Below are positions 49,113 through 58,021 of a stretch of 64,000 nt of DNA, piece by piece; position 1 is the first letter of the stretch; every line of letters begins with the position of its first letter. The DNA is taken from contig CAILEM010000072.1 in the NCBI GenBank assembly GCA_903833215.1, forward strand, positions 1 through 64,000, read 5' to 3'. This DNA is from an uncultured Armatimonadota bacterium. Lineage in GTDB: Bacteria; Armatimonadota; Fimbriimonadia; Fimbriimonadales; Fimbriimonadaceae. The notes beneath the pieces were generated by a model. It was given only the letters and a program-made list of their open reading frames with translations. It was not told where the DNA came from and ran no database searches. The translations under genes and the position numbers were made by a program.

Positions 49113-50398
49113 TGAGTAGGGTCGCCCACCTTGTTGCGCTTCTCTTGTGATGCGATACGTCGCATGTCGCCCCCAAGAGCAACAATGCACCCTTCGAGAT
49201 TGTCGTAACCGCGATCAATGAAGTGAATATTCTTGATGATCGTTTCGCCTTCCGCAGCCAAGCCAGCAAGGACAAGAGCAGCTCCCGCTCGAAGGTCGCT
49301 TGCAGAGACGGTAGCGCCCTTCAACCCAGACACTCCAGTAATAATTGACGTGCGCCCCTCTTGCATGATCGTGGCGCCCATTCGATTCAGTTCCTGGACA
49401 TGCCCGATTCGACTCTCGTAGATCGTCTCTTCAACGACACTCATGCCTTCGCAGAGGGTAAGGAGGGCCGACATCGGCTGTTGCATGTCGGTCGGGAATC
49501 CTGGGTAAGGCATCGTCTTGATTCGAACGCCTTTCATATTGGGTGATGCCTTCACTCGGAGCCAATCAGGCCCTTCGGATACATCAGCACCAATTTCTCG
49601 CAGCTTGTTGATAACAGCTGTTTGGTGCTCTGGGATGATTCCACGCACGGTGACATCGCCACCCGTAATCGCACCGGCGATAAGATAGGTACCAGCTTGG
49701 AGACGATCGGTCGGGATCGTGTAACCGCAAGCCTCAAGGTGCTTGCCGCCCTCAATCGTGATCGTGCTTGTGCCGGCGCCTTCAACCTTGGCACCCATTC
49801 GGTTCAAGAAATCGGCGAGGGCGGTGACTTCCGGCTCAACGGCGCAGTTCTGAATGACGGTGATGCCCTTTGCGAGGGTAGCCGTGGCCATAAGGTGCTG
49901 AGTCGCTCCTGCGCTGGGAACGTCTAGGTAAATCTCAGTTCCAACGAGGTTGGTGGCACGGGCGGTATAGCGTCCATCGGACAGATCCAATTCGGCACCG
50001 AGTGCGGTCAAACCCTTAATGTGAAGGTCTACTGGACGAGCACCGATCTTACAACCACCAGGGGCAGGGAGGGTTACGCAACCAATGCGGGCCAGGAGGG
50101 GACCTAGAAGGTAGAAGGATGTTCGAATGGATCGAACAACTTCCTCATCGGCTTCGCCGTCATGAAGCTCGGAGCAGTCAATGACAAGCGATCCTTCGCG
50201 CCACTGAACTTTCGCACCGAAGACCTCAAGTAACTTGGCTTTGGTTCGCGTGTCCGAAACGTTGGGCACGTTGTGTAGAATTGTCGTCCCTTCTGCGAGG
50301 ACTACTGCCGACATGATAGCCAGGGCTGCATTCTTGCTCCCGGCAACGTCGATCTCACCAAGCAGCTTCCTGCCGCCTTTAATTAGATATACACTCAT
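49109..50398 (-). CDS. murA: UDP-N-acetylglucosamine 1-carboxyvinyltransferase
   Basis: MurA (429 aa) catalyses the first committed step of peptidoglycan synthesis, transferring enolpyruvate from PEP to UDP-GlcNAc. The catalytic Cys is C116 in APGGCKIGARPVDLH, so fosfomycin should inhibit it. Other signatures are SKNAALAIMSA, NVPNVSDTRT and PGFPTDMQQPMSALL with RAGAALVLAGL near the C-terminus. GGAGGG lies 5 bases before the ATG, and a good sigma-70-type promoter lies at 50435-50463. Translationally coupled to mreB. Confidence 0.97.
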   Translation of the reverse strand: MSVYLIKGGRKLLGEIDVAGSKNAALAIMSAVVLAEGTTILHNVPNVSDTRTKAKLLEVFGAKVQWREGSLVIDCSELHDGEADEEVVRSIRTSFYLLGPLLARIGCVTLPAPGGCKIGARPVDLHIKGLTALGAELDLSDGRYTARATNLVGTEIYLDVPSAGATQHLMATATLAKGITVIQNCAVEPEVTALADFLNRMGAKVEGAGTSTITIEGGKHLEACGYTIPTDRLQAGTYLIAGAITGGDVTVRGIIPEHQTAVINKLREIGADVSEGPDWLRVKASPNMKGVRIKTMPYPGFPTDMQQPMSALLTLCEGMSVVEETIYESRIGHVQELNRMGATIMQEGRTSIITGVSGLKGATVSASDLRAGAALVLAGLAAEGETIIKNIHFIDRGYDNLEGCIVALGGDMRRIASQEKRNKVGDPTH

Positions 50399-50434
50399 GA
50401 AAACCCTCCGTCCGTGGCTGGTTCAAACACACCT

Positions 50435-50463
50435 AGTTTAGCGGGGTTTGACAATAATGCCAA
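50435..50463 (-). promoter_or_regulatory. Predicted sigma-70-type promoter of murA-mreB
   Basis: On the minus strand TTGGCA (50458-50463) and TAAACT (50435-50440) are separated by exactly 17 bp. The -10 box lies 37 bases before the murA ATG. No other good box pair is visible in the 140-base spacer. Confidence 0.6.
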
Positions 50464-50538
50464 GTTTACCGTTACTAGACGACCCAGGGAGAAACTCACT
50501 TCTAGTAATTTTACCAGCGTTTCCCCCTATGCGAACAA

Positions 50539-51090
50539 CTATGCAGACTGTTCAAAGTAAGTCTCTGTAGAGAATTCCTCGAAATACGGCAAAAACATCC
50601 TCCACTCATCCTTGCCTTGAGCCTTCAAATAGAGTGGAAGTGAGAGGTAAGGAACAAAGTGAGGCCGCTTCGGTTTGCGCGCCAATTTCATGTGAGCCTG
50701 CTGAGGCGTCTTGTCTGCTTTTTTAAGGTTACAGCGGCGACAACAAGCAACAAGGTTATCCCACGTGTGGGGACCACCTGCCCATTTGGGCAGCACGTGG
50801 TCAATTGTCAAGTCCTTCCCTTTCAGTCCGCAATACTGGCATGTGTAGCCATCCCGGGCCAAAACGGAGTGACGGGACAGACGCAATTGGGGCATTGGGC
50901 GACGCACTTGATATCGCATCTTGACAACGGAAGGTGCCGTGTACGGACCTCCGATCGTCGCTAGAGGCTGATGCCTGTTTTCAAGCACCTCTGCCTTGCC
51001 GAGAAGCAGCAGTGAAATAGCGCGTCGCATATTGCAGACATTGAGCGGCTCGTAATTACTGTTGAGAACCAATACTTCGTGCATTGACAT
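50539..51090 (-). CDS. HNH endonuclease domain protein
   Basis: A 183-aa protein with a C-terminal HNH (beta-beta-alpha-metal) nuclease fold: ARDGYTCQYCGLKGKDLTID with the first cysteine pair, DHVLPKWAGGPHTWDNLVAC with the catalytic His and Asn, and CCRRCNLKKADKTP with the second cysteine pair. The N-terminal half (EVLVLNSNYEPLNVCNMRRA) is the conserved extension of a widespread chromosomal HNH family whose role is unknown, possibly DNA repair or phage defence. GGGAG lies before the ATG. Own transcription unit between a terminator and the murA promoter. Confidence 0.88.
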   Translation of the reverse strand: MSMHEVLVLNSNYEPLNVCNMRRAISLLLLGKAEVLENRHQPLATIGGPYTAPSVVKMRYQVRRPMPQLRLSRHSVLARDGYTCQYCGLKGKDLTIDHVLPKWAGGPHTWDNLVACCRRCNLKKADKTPQQAHMKLARKPKRPHFVPYLSLPLYLKAQGKDEWRMFLPYFEEFSTETYFEQSA

Positions 51091-51154
51091 GTCCCGTTAC
51101 TCCCTTGCCGGTCTCCTCCGGCGAATGAATGCAACGACGCGAACATGACCCTCA

Positions 51155-51191
51155 GAAAAGAAAAAGACCCGTATGCGCACGCACACGGGCC
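51155..51191 (-). terminator. Intrinsic terminator after the metallophosphoesterase gene
   Basis: In minus-strand RNA a stem of about 11 bp (including G-U pairs) forms between 51191-51181 and 51176-51166 with a 4-base loop, followed by UUUUUCUUUU. The bases from 51192 to 51427 hold no gene that I can support, only shadow frames. Confidence 0.65.
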
Positions 51192-51427
51192 TCTTCAGCT
51201 TCCTTGGTTGCTATACGTATTATCGCAGTGTCCCGCCAAGCAGGGGGCCACCCAAGATTCCGCCGTATAGAGGAATTTCGCTTCGTCATCTCTTGCCTTT
51301 TACAGACGGACACCGCCATCAAAGTGTATCGAAAGGTTTTTACTATCGATGAAGAATTTGTTAAGGTGGTCGCCGGATTAGTGTACGACGGTTCTCAGAG
51401 ATCCAATCAAAGAATTCTTGAGCACGA

Positions 51428-52141
51428 CTAAGCCTGGATAATCTTTATGTCAGCCGGATCGTATATTTCTGGTAAGCCGACGGCAGTAAGTGGCCCCCCA
51501 ATACCGGCCCCAGTGTCAATCGCGACTTTATTTTTAAGGACGAGTGGCTTTCCGTCTCGGGTGGGTGTGTGGCCAAAAACGACGGTTCGGCCGTCAAAGT
51601 CATGGTCACTGGCAATGAACTCATATCGAATCCATAGGCGTGGGTCCGTGACAAAGTCAGCCATCGACCATTTCACTCCTGGAGGAAGCAGGCCGGCATG
51701 GACAAAATGGTAGGCAGTCTCTACGTGCTCAATCTTAGTCGCGCGAAGAAACTCCCAGTGTTCATAGCAGATGATCTCAAACCAGCGCCGTCCTCTTGGA
51801 GAGCCGTAAGAATGGAGCGTTTGCTGTCCACCTTCGGTAAACCAGTAGATTCCTGAGTCCGCATTTCCGCAGTCGTTTTCGAGGTCAAAGGCAGCATCAA
51901 AGCGGTGACGCGCGTCGAGCATCATCTGCTCATGGTTTCCCCTCAGGAAAACCGTATTCGGACGGCTCGCTTTCAATGACAGGAGTGTCTCGATGACTCC
52001 GGCCGTATTGGGACCACGATCAACATAGTCCCCTACGAAGACAAGAAGGTCGGCATCGGACATACCCTCTTCCTTCAATAAACCAAGCAAACTGCGGAGC
52101 TTATCTCTCTGGCCGTGGATATCTCCTACTGCGTAAATCAT
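51428..52141 (-). CDS. Metallophosphoesterase (PrpA/ApaH-like protein phosphatase)
   Basis: Calcineurin-like phosphatase (237 aa from ATG 52141; frame open to 52171). Dinuclear metal motifs: GDIHGQRDKL, VFVGDYVDRGPNTA, FLRGNHEQMM and, near the C-terminus, FGHTPTRDGKPL. This is the Ser/Thr protein phosphatase-diadenosine tetraphosphatase group. Cytoplasmic. AAAGG precedes the chosen start. No signal-transduction partner is adjacent. Confidence 0.9.
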   Translation of the reverse strand: MIYAVGDIHGQRDKLRSLLGLLKEEGMSDADLLVFVGDYVDRGPNTAGVIETLLSLKASRPNTVFLRGNHEQMMLDARHRFDAAFDLENDCGNADSGIYWFTEGGQQTLHSYGSPRGRRWFEIICYEHWEFLRATKIEHVETAYHFVHAGLLPPGVKWSMADFVTDPRLWIRYEFIASDHDFDGRTVVFGHTPTRDGKPLVLKNKVAIDTGAGIGGPLTAVGLPEIYDPADIKIIQA

Positions 52142-52268
52142 ATATGCCTTTACTTCACTTCTTTGGAGCAAGGAACCCTTGGAGTCTGGGAAAACGTCTT
52201 AGGTCTGGAGTATGAATTAAACGTTTGACGGCACCATGTCACGTTTTTTTGAGTTAGGCTAAATAAGC

Positions 52269-53450
52269 ATGAGGAATTTTCGAGACTTGGCCGGTATCGC
52301 TTGCCTTGCGGCAGGAGTTAGTTTGGTTGGATGTGGCGGTAACCAGGCGCAGGATATGTCCGGTTACAATTCCCGCTCAATGGATGGTCCTGCTTCCCAA
52401 GTGTCGTCTGGCACGTCCTTCGGAGCAGCCACGCTTGGGGCCAAGCTCATTCCTCTTCAAGGAAAGCCTTCATTCGTATTGGGTGTCAACGTCCCGAGTT
52501 TTGGCGGGCAGGTCGGACGAGAATTTGGCAAAAATGCCCTCCTTCCCGACTCTGAAGTTTCCTATAACGCTAAGCAGGTGAACACAAATCTGCAGGACAT
52601 CAGTTCGTCCGGATTCAATGTTGTCCGACTACGATTGTTTAGCAAGCTCGATGGGCTTAAAGTCGATGCAGCGGGCCTTGTCACCGGTGTTGATGAAGCC
52701 CTCTATAAAAATGTCTCCGACCTGCTCTCAAAGGCTGAGAACAGCAAAGTTCAAATCTATGTCTGTCTCTCCGGCCCCTGGACCGGAACAGCGGGCGTGA
52801 AGAACCCCCTAATGGATGTCGCTGCCCGCACCGCTTACCTCAAAAAAGCGGTTACCCCTCTCATCGGCAAACTCAAGGGGCGACCTAGCGTGTTCGCGGT
52901 TTCCATTTCTGATGGCATTGAGACGGAGATCGCGGGCAAAGACGGCAATTCAACGAAAGTGGGTGCCACTTGGGACCAAGCACGTGATTTTGTGAAAGCG
53001 AACCTGGATATCATCAAATCTGTCGATCCCCAGCGCCTCATCAGTTGCGGATCGGCTCTCCATGGCTGGCAAAACGTGAAAGCCGGAAAGCTCTCGCGAT
53101 TGGGCCTCGATTTCTACGATTTCCAGGTCCTTGATGACAAGGGCATTCTTCCCCCCTTCAAAGAGATCAAGGTTGACCGCCCTGCACTTATCGGATCATG
53201 CGGTCAGGATTCGAAGAAGTCCGACAACGCCGTCCAATCGAAGGCGATCATGACTCTGCTAGGCAATGCAGAAAAGCTCGGGTATGCCGGAGCAATTCTC
53301 AGTGAATACTCCAAGGATGCCGACAATCCTTTGGGTCTTCTCGACAAAGACGGGAAGCACCGGCCGGTCTTCGCTGATCTGCAGTCGTTTTCCGCGACCC
53401 TTGCGATGAATGCGACGACTGCGCCAATTGCAGGGCAGCCGAAGCTGTAG
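52269..53450 (+). CDS. Lipoprotein with a degenerate GH5-like TIM barrel
   Basis: A 393-aa lipoprotein (lipobox VGCGG near residue 22) with a low-complexity linker and then a barrel resembling GH5 glycosidases: FVLGVNVPSF, SSGFNVVRLRLFSKLDG, VQIYVCLSGPW and KGRPSVFAVSISDGIETE. In GH5 the corresponding strand ends in Asn-Glu, here Ser-Asp; the DFQVL strand lacks the usual His-x-Tyr; and the nucleophile position near LIGSCGQD has Ser-Cys in place of Glu. It may therefore bind sugar or cell wall without hydrolysing it. Assignment by pattern and hence moderate. Confidence 0.65.
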   Translation: MRNFRDLAGIACLAAGVSLVGCGGNQAQDMSGYNSRSMDGPASQVSSGTSFGAATLGAKLIPLQGKPSFVLGVNVPSFGGQVGREFGKNALLPDSEVSYNAKQVNTNLQDISSSGFNVVRLRLFSKLDGLKVDAAGLVTGVDEALYKNVSDLLSKAENSKVQIYVCLSGPWTGTAGVKNPLMDVAARTAYLKKAVTPLIGKLKGRPSVFAVSISDGIETEIAGKDGNSTKVGATWDQARDFVKANLDIIKSVDPQRLISCGSALHGWQNVKAGKLSRLGLDFYDFQVLDDKGILPPFKEIKVDRPALIGSCGQDSKKSDNAVQSKAIMTLLGNAEKLGYAGAILSEYSKDADNPLGLLDKDGKHRPVFADLQSFSATLAMNATTAPIAGQPKL

Positions 53451-53550
53451 TCTTGGATATGTCTCCTCCGATGCTCCGTTCGACCATCGTCAGACGGAGT
53501 CTGAAGGGTCGTGAAATATCCTGCTTTGGTAGCAGATAGATTTCGGGTCA

Positions 53551-53572
53551 CCCTCCCAAGAGGGCGGTTTTT
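53551..53572 (+). terminator. Terminator after the GH5-like lipoprotein gene
   Basis: CCCTC (53551-53555) pairs with GAGGG (53560-53564) across CCAA, followed by CGG and TTTTT. It ends one base before a family B repeat unit. Confidence 0.6.
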
Positions 53573-53624
53573 AGCCTCCAGGCTCCGCTTGCGCTTCGGC
53601 TGGAGGCATCATCGCTGAGCAGTG
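53573..53624 (-). repeat. Family B repeat, single unit
   Basis: In minus orientation this 52-base unit matches 30898-30949 over about 50 bases, including CACTGC..CAGCGATGATG and the GCCTCCAG/CTGGAGGC ends, with differences only in the loop and one indel. No inverted partner is seen nearby. Confidence 0.7.
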
Positions 53625-53662
53625 GCCGAGGTCGATCCAGACTATTTAGCCACTGGCAAACG

Positions 53663-55069
53663 CTACCACTTCGTTTCGACGGTGTAGATAACCTTCCGCA
53701 CTTCATTCGGCTTGAGAGTCACCATGAATTGCGCGGTGTTTGAGTCGAGCTTTTCGAAGTTCTGGCTCCTTTCCGTGATTGACCAGTCGCCCCAGTGTCG
53801 TTCGAGAACCGTGACAGTCTCATCGGATTCCTTACGGTTCCTGACCTCGATTTCAAAACTTTCTCGGACAGATCGATCAGAGATTCGAGTGAAATTCGTC
53901 CGTTTCCGCGTAGAAACGACGTCGAAAGATCGCCCAACGACGAGGGAGATCCTCTCATTTCGCGGGGTGTGATTGATTTGGTCTTCACCAAGCAACTGGA
54001 CCGAGCCAGATTTATCTCGCTGATAAACCTTCACTTTGCCTTTGGGTAGAGCTAATCCCAGCCCACTCTTCTCGTCATTCGTAAATTCAAGGCGAACCTG
54101 AGGTTTGACATCGCCAGTCCCTATTTCGCCTTCACCTGGATAGTACTGGCTCGTAATGGAGTCGACGATCAGCTTCTTCTCAATGGGAATGCCATGCCCC
54201 TCAAGGAGAGTCAACTGCTTCGTCTCATGGTTGCGAACGTTTGCTGGTCTTTCGAGCGAGTACAGATGGTATTCAAACAGCGACTCTTCAGCGAATCCAG
54301 CTTTCCCTCCCGCTGCACCCGAGGCGAGCATAGGTGCAAAATCTCGATTGACTCTTGGCTGAACCCGGTTAACATCTCCAGCAAGCAACTTCAGCTTCGC
54401 ATTGTCCCACGTCGCGCCGCTATTGTTGGTCAGGGTAACCCAGCCCTGCAAGTCACTCTTGCCAATTCCGTCAAGCGTTACCACGTAGTCTGCCGCCCAG
54501 TTGAGGCCTTGGCTGATGTAGCTCAATTCAACGGTGCTGTCGCCGGCGGTGGGGGCTTCAATGTCCCACATTAGGGTGGGTCTACTGATAAGCCCAGCAG
54601 GAACCTCCTTCACCTCGATTTCTCCGGTCGGATCCAGCACGATTCGGTTATCGTCGGTTCGAATCACCATACCGTTATAGGTCGATTGATTCTGCCCATC
54701 AGGGCTAGCAACGACTGAAGTCGGCGAACTAAGCAGTGTGCCTTCCAAGACATCTCGCTGAGTCCCAAATCTTCGAACAAATCGAACTTTCTGGCCAACC
54801 GATTTGTTGAGGATTGCCTGGGGGCTAATCAGGTCGTATTGGTAATTTTGCTCCAAAACGCTGAAGGGGTTGGAGCCAGCTTGGCTGTGAATGCTGACGC
54901 TCGTGGGTTCAATCATCGAAGCCACGTCTTCGATGTTCAAGTTCTGGCGTCCTTGCTTGAGGTGAATGCTACGAACTTCTTTTACGAGGCCAAAGCCCGA
55001 ATTATAAACAGTGATCTCAGTTTGGGACGGCGCTGTCGCCAGCCCCGCTACCGCAATTAGTCCAATCAT
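53663..55069 (-). CDS. DUF4139 protein, tandem copy 3
   Basis: Exported protein (468 aa from ATG 55069). Signal-like start (MIGLIAVAGLATA), then a DUF4140-like N-terminal part (TEITVYNSGFGLVKEVRSIH) and a DUF4139 beta-rich region with STVELSYISQGLNWAADYVV and DLQGWVTLTNNSGATWDNAK. The C-terminus reads YTVETKW, as in its neighbours. Function is unknown; the family includes proteins named mucoidy inhibitor A-like. Its ATG overlaps the stop of copy 2 in TAATG, so translation is coupled. Confidence 0.85.
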   Translation of the reverse strand: MIGLIAVAGLATAPSQTEITVYNSGFGLVKEVRSIHLKQGRQNLNIEDVASMIEPTSVSIHSQAGSNPFSVLEQNYQYDLISPQAILNKSVGQKVRFVRRFGTQRDVLEGTLLSSPTSVVASPDGQNQSTYNGMVIRTDDNRIVLDPTGEIEVKEVPAGLISRPTLMWDIEAPTAGDSTVELSYISQGLNWAADYVVTLDGIGKSDLQGWVTLTNNSGATWDNAKLKLLAGDVNRVQPRVNRDFAPMLASGAAGGKAGFAEESLFEYHLYSLERPANVRNHETKQLTLLEGHGIPIEKKLIVDSITSQYYPGEGEIGTGDVKPQVRLEFTNDEKSGLGLALPKGKVKVYQRDKSGSVQLLGEDQINHTPRNERISLVVGRSFDVVSTRKRTNFTRISDRSVRESFEIEVRNRKESDETVTVLERHWGDWSITERSQNFEKLDSNTAQFMVTLKPNEVRKVIYTVETKW

Positions 55070-56472
55070 TACCATTTTGTCTCCACCGTATAAATAACTT
55101 TCTTGACCTGATTCGGCAAGAGGTCCACCTTAAATTGAGCTGTATTGGAATCTAGCTTTGCAAATTCCTGGCTCTTCGATGTAATTGTCCAGTCACCGTA
55201 GTGCCGTTCCAGCACTTCTACAGACTCCGGCATTGCACTGCGGTTCCGCACCTCAATCTCAAAGGACTCACGCCAGGAATTTGACTTGATCCAATTGAAT
55301 GAGGTGCGCTTTCTGGAAGCGACCACATCGAAGGACCGGCCCATGACCAGCGAAACTCTCTCGTTGCGCGGCGTATGGTCGATCTGGTCCTCTCCCAAGA
55401 GCTGAACGGAACCCGATTTATCTCGCTGATAGACCTTAAATTTCCCTTTAGGCAGTGGCATTCCTAGCCCACTCTTCTTGTCGTTGACAAACTCCAGTCG
55501 AACTTGGGGTTTTACGTCTCCGGTGCCAATCTCACCCTCTGTGGGGAAATAGCGTCCGGATATCGAGTCCACAACCAGCCGCTTTTGAATGGGAATGCCG
55601 TGGCCCTCCAAGAGAGAAAGCTGTTTCGTTTCCCGATTGCGAACGGTGGCGGGTCGCTCAAGCGTGTACAGGTGATATTCAAAAAGAGTCTCTTCCTGAA
55701 ACTCCGTTTTTCCGCGAAGCCTTACACCCAAGGAGCGCCCCGTCGGCATCCTGATCTGCTCTCGGATCACGTTTACGTCGCCAGCAAGAAGCTTCAGCTT
55801 CGCGTCCTTCCAAGTCGCCCCACTGGAGTTGTTCAGCGTGACCCAACCTTGAACGTCACTCCCGCCAGTTCCATCCAGGGTAAGGACGTAGTCTGCACTC
55901 CAACTGAGGCCGTTGCTCACATAGCAGAGTTCCACCGATTGCTCATGGGCTCGCTCCGCTTGCACGTCCCACAGGAGGGTTGGTTTGCTAATGAGACCCT
56001 CAGGAACGGATGCAACATCAATCTCGCCAGTGGGGTTTAGCAAGATCCGATTATCGTCAGTTCGGATCACCATCCCGTTATAGGTCTGCTGACTTCCTCC
56101 TTGCGGATTAGCGACGATAGCGATGGGAGAACTGAGGAGTGTGCCCTCGACGACCTCTTTCAGATTGCCCACGCTCCGCACAAATCGAATCCGTTTTCCT
56201 ACGGATTTGTTTAAGATCGCTTGAGGACTGATGAGGTCGTACTGATAGTTCTGCTCAAGAACACTAAACGCATTTGCGTCAGTCAACCCGCGAATTCCAA
56301 CACTTGTGGGCTGAATCAGAGAAGGAACATCTTCGACGGAGATGGTTTGGCGTCCCTGCCTGAAACTGAACTTTCTCGTTTCTTTGACGAGGCCAAAGCC
56401 TTGGTTGTAAATCGTCAGTTCCGTCTGAGTTGGCCCAGACACCGCCAAGACGGCAGCAATCATTCCTATCAT
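55069..56472 (-). CDS. DUF4139 protein, tandem copy 2
   Basis: A 467-aa paralog of the flanking genes with the same domain order: signal (MIGMIAAVLAVSG), TELTIYNQGFGLVKETRKFS, NQYQYDLISPQAILNKSVG-type core (NYQYDLISPQAILNKSVGKR), a central RTDDNRILLNPTGEIDV block and the ending YTVETKW. AGGAG lies before the ATG. Copies 2 and 3 are most alike at SPQAILNKSVG. Role unknown. Confidence 0.85.
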   Translation of the reverse strand: MIGMIAAVLAVSGPTQTELTIYNQGFGLVKETRKFSFRQGRQTISVEDVPSLIQPTSVGIRGLTDANAFSVLEQNYQYDLISPQAILNKSVGKRIRFVRSVGNLKEVVEGTLLSSPIAIVANPQGGSQQTYNGMVIRTDDNRILLNPTGEIDVASVPEGLISKPTLLWDVQAERAHEQSVELCYVSNGLSWSADYVLTLDGTGGSDVQGWVTLNNSSGATWKDAKLKLLAGDVNVIREQIRMPTGRSLGVRLRGKTEFQEETLFEYHLYTLERPATVRNRETKQLSLLEGHGIPIQKRLVVDSISGRYFPTEGEIGTGDVKPQVRLEFVNDKKSGLGMPLPKGKFKVYQRDKSGSVQLLGEDQIDHTPRNERVSLVMGRSFDVVASRKRTSFNWIKSNSWRESFEIEVRNRSAMPESVEVLERHYGDWTITSKSQEFAKLDSNTAQFKVDLLPNQVKKVIYTVETKW

Positions 56473-56512
56473 TTGGTTCTCCTGCTCACTGAGCTATCGA
56501 AGGCTGTCAGTC

Positions 56513-57925
56513 TCACCATTTCGTCTGTACCGAGTATTCGACAGTTCGAACTTCGTTGGGCTTGAGTTCAACGAGGAACTGCGCCGTGTTGGAATCAAGC
56601 TTGGTGAACGGCTGAGATTTTTGGGTTATCCGCCAATCGCCGTAGTGCCTTTCCAAAACCGTTACGGTTTCGGGGACCTCTTTTCGATTCCTTACCTCTA
56701 TTCGGAATGTCTCTAGGAAGGAGGATGGGCCCAGCCTTTTGAACGACATGCGTTTCCGCGAAGTAACCACGTCGAATGAGCGTCCAACCACGATAGAGAG
56801 CCGCTCATTCCTTGGGGTGTGATTGATCTGATCTTCTCCAAGGAGCTGGACCGAACCCGATTTGTCCCGCTGGTAGACCTTGAGTTTTCCTTTGGGCAAC
56901 GGCATGCCCAATCCACTCTTCTTGTCGTTGATGAATTCAAGCCTTACTTGCGGTTTGATATCCCCCGTCCCAATTTCACCTTCACTCGGATAGTAGCTTC
57001 CGCCTATCGAGTCCACAATCAGCTTTTTGGTGATCGGGACACCGTGACCGGTAAGCAGAGACAGCTGCTTCGTCTCGTTGTTCCTAACGGTGGCGGGTCG
57101 CTCAAGCGTATAGAGGTGATATTCAAAAAGGGACTCCTCCTTGAATTCACTGGCCGCAGACTTGAAGAGCATGACGGCGTCGGCCGCTCGTCGATCGTAA
57201 TAGGTAGGAGCCTGAACTCGATTGACATCACCAGCAAGGAGTTTCAGTTTTGCGTCCTTCCAACTGGCCCCACTTTTATTATCAAGTGTGACCCAGCCTT
57301 GGAGATCGGATTTCCCGGCCCCATCGAGAGTGAGGACGTAATCGGCATTCCAATTGAGGCCCTGGCTGATGTAGCTCAACTCAACTGTGTCGTCGTAAGC
57401 TTTCGTTGCCTGCACATCCCACATCAAAGTTGGCTTACTGATCAACCCAGCGGGGATGGATCGCACTTCAATTTCTCCGGTGGGATCCAGGACGATCCTT
57501 CCATCGTCGGTTTGGATAACCATCCCATTGAAGGTCTGTTGGTTTGAACCATCTGGGTTTGCGACAATTGCGGTTGGGGAGCTTAGTAATATCCCTTCGA
57601 GGGATTCCCTGGTATTCCCTACGGTTCGCACAAATCGGATCTTCTGTCCTACGGACTTAGCCAGAATCGCGTGAGTGCTGATGAGGTCGTACTGATAATT
57701 CTGCTCTAGAACGCCAAACAGATTGGGGCTGGTCAAGCTCCGAAAGCTCACGCTCGTCGGTTCAATCCTAGAAGCGACGTCCGTAATGGATATGGGTTGT
57801 CGCCCCTTCTTGAAGGATATATGTCGAACTTCCTTCACAAGCCCAAAGCCTTGGTTGTAGATAGTTAGCTCTGTTCCATTTGAGGCTTGGATAGCTAAGG
57901 CAGCTGCCGCGATAACTCCGATCAT
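56513..57925 (-). CDS. DUF4139 protein, tandem copy 1
   Basis: First gene of the triplet (470 aa). Signal (MIGVIAAAALAIQA), then TELTIYNQGFGLVKEVRHIS, NYQYDLISTHAILAKSVG, RTDDGRIVLDPTGEIEV-like block (QTDDGRIVLDPTGEIEVRSI) and end VQTKW. GGAG lies close to the ATG. The 40-base gap to copy 2 has no terminator, so all three are probably one operon. Differences are greatest in the variable loop around ANRDF/YYDRRAAD, between the core blocks. Confidence 0.85.
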   Translation of the reverse strand: MIGVIAAAALAIQASNGTELTIYNQGFGLVKEVRHISFKKGRQPISITDVASRIEPTSVSFRSLTSPNLFGVLEQNYQYDLISTHAILAKSVGQKIRFVRTVGNTRESLEGILLSSPTAIVANPDGSNQQTFNGMVIQTDDGRIVLDPTGEIEVRSIPAGLISKPTLMWDVQATKAYDDTVELSYISQGLNWNADYVLTLDGAGKSDLQGWVTLDNKSGASWKDAKLKLLAGDVNRVQAPTYYDRRAADAVMLFKSAASEFKEESLFEYHLYTLERPATVRNNETKQLSLLTGHGVPITKKLIVDSIGGSYYPSEGEIGTGDIKPQVRLEFINDKKSGLGMPLPKGKLKVYQRDKSGSVQLLGEDQINHTPRNERLSIVVGRSFDVVTSRKRMSFKRLGPSSFLETFRIEVRNRKEVPETVTVLERHYGDWRITQKSQPFTKLDSNTAQFLVELKPNEVRTVEYSVQTKW

Positions 57926-58021
57926 TCGTTCTCCATTGGAACACCGACTCTAGTCTGTCGAATTCCAAAGATGAGTGACGGTGCCAAGCCAGATCGTTCT
58001 AGCAATTTCACAAAAATCATC

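Noticed and set aside
49113-49190. Extension of mreB to an upstream start
   Set aside because: The added residues (MHCCSWGRHATYR) are not MreB-like and lie inside murA; the TTG at 49112 fits.
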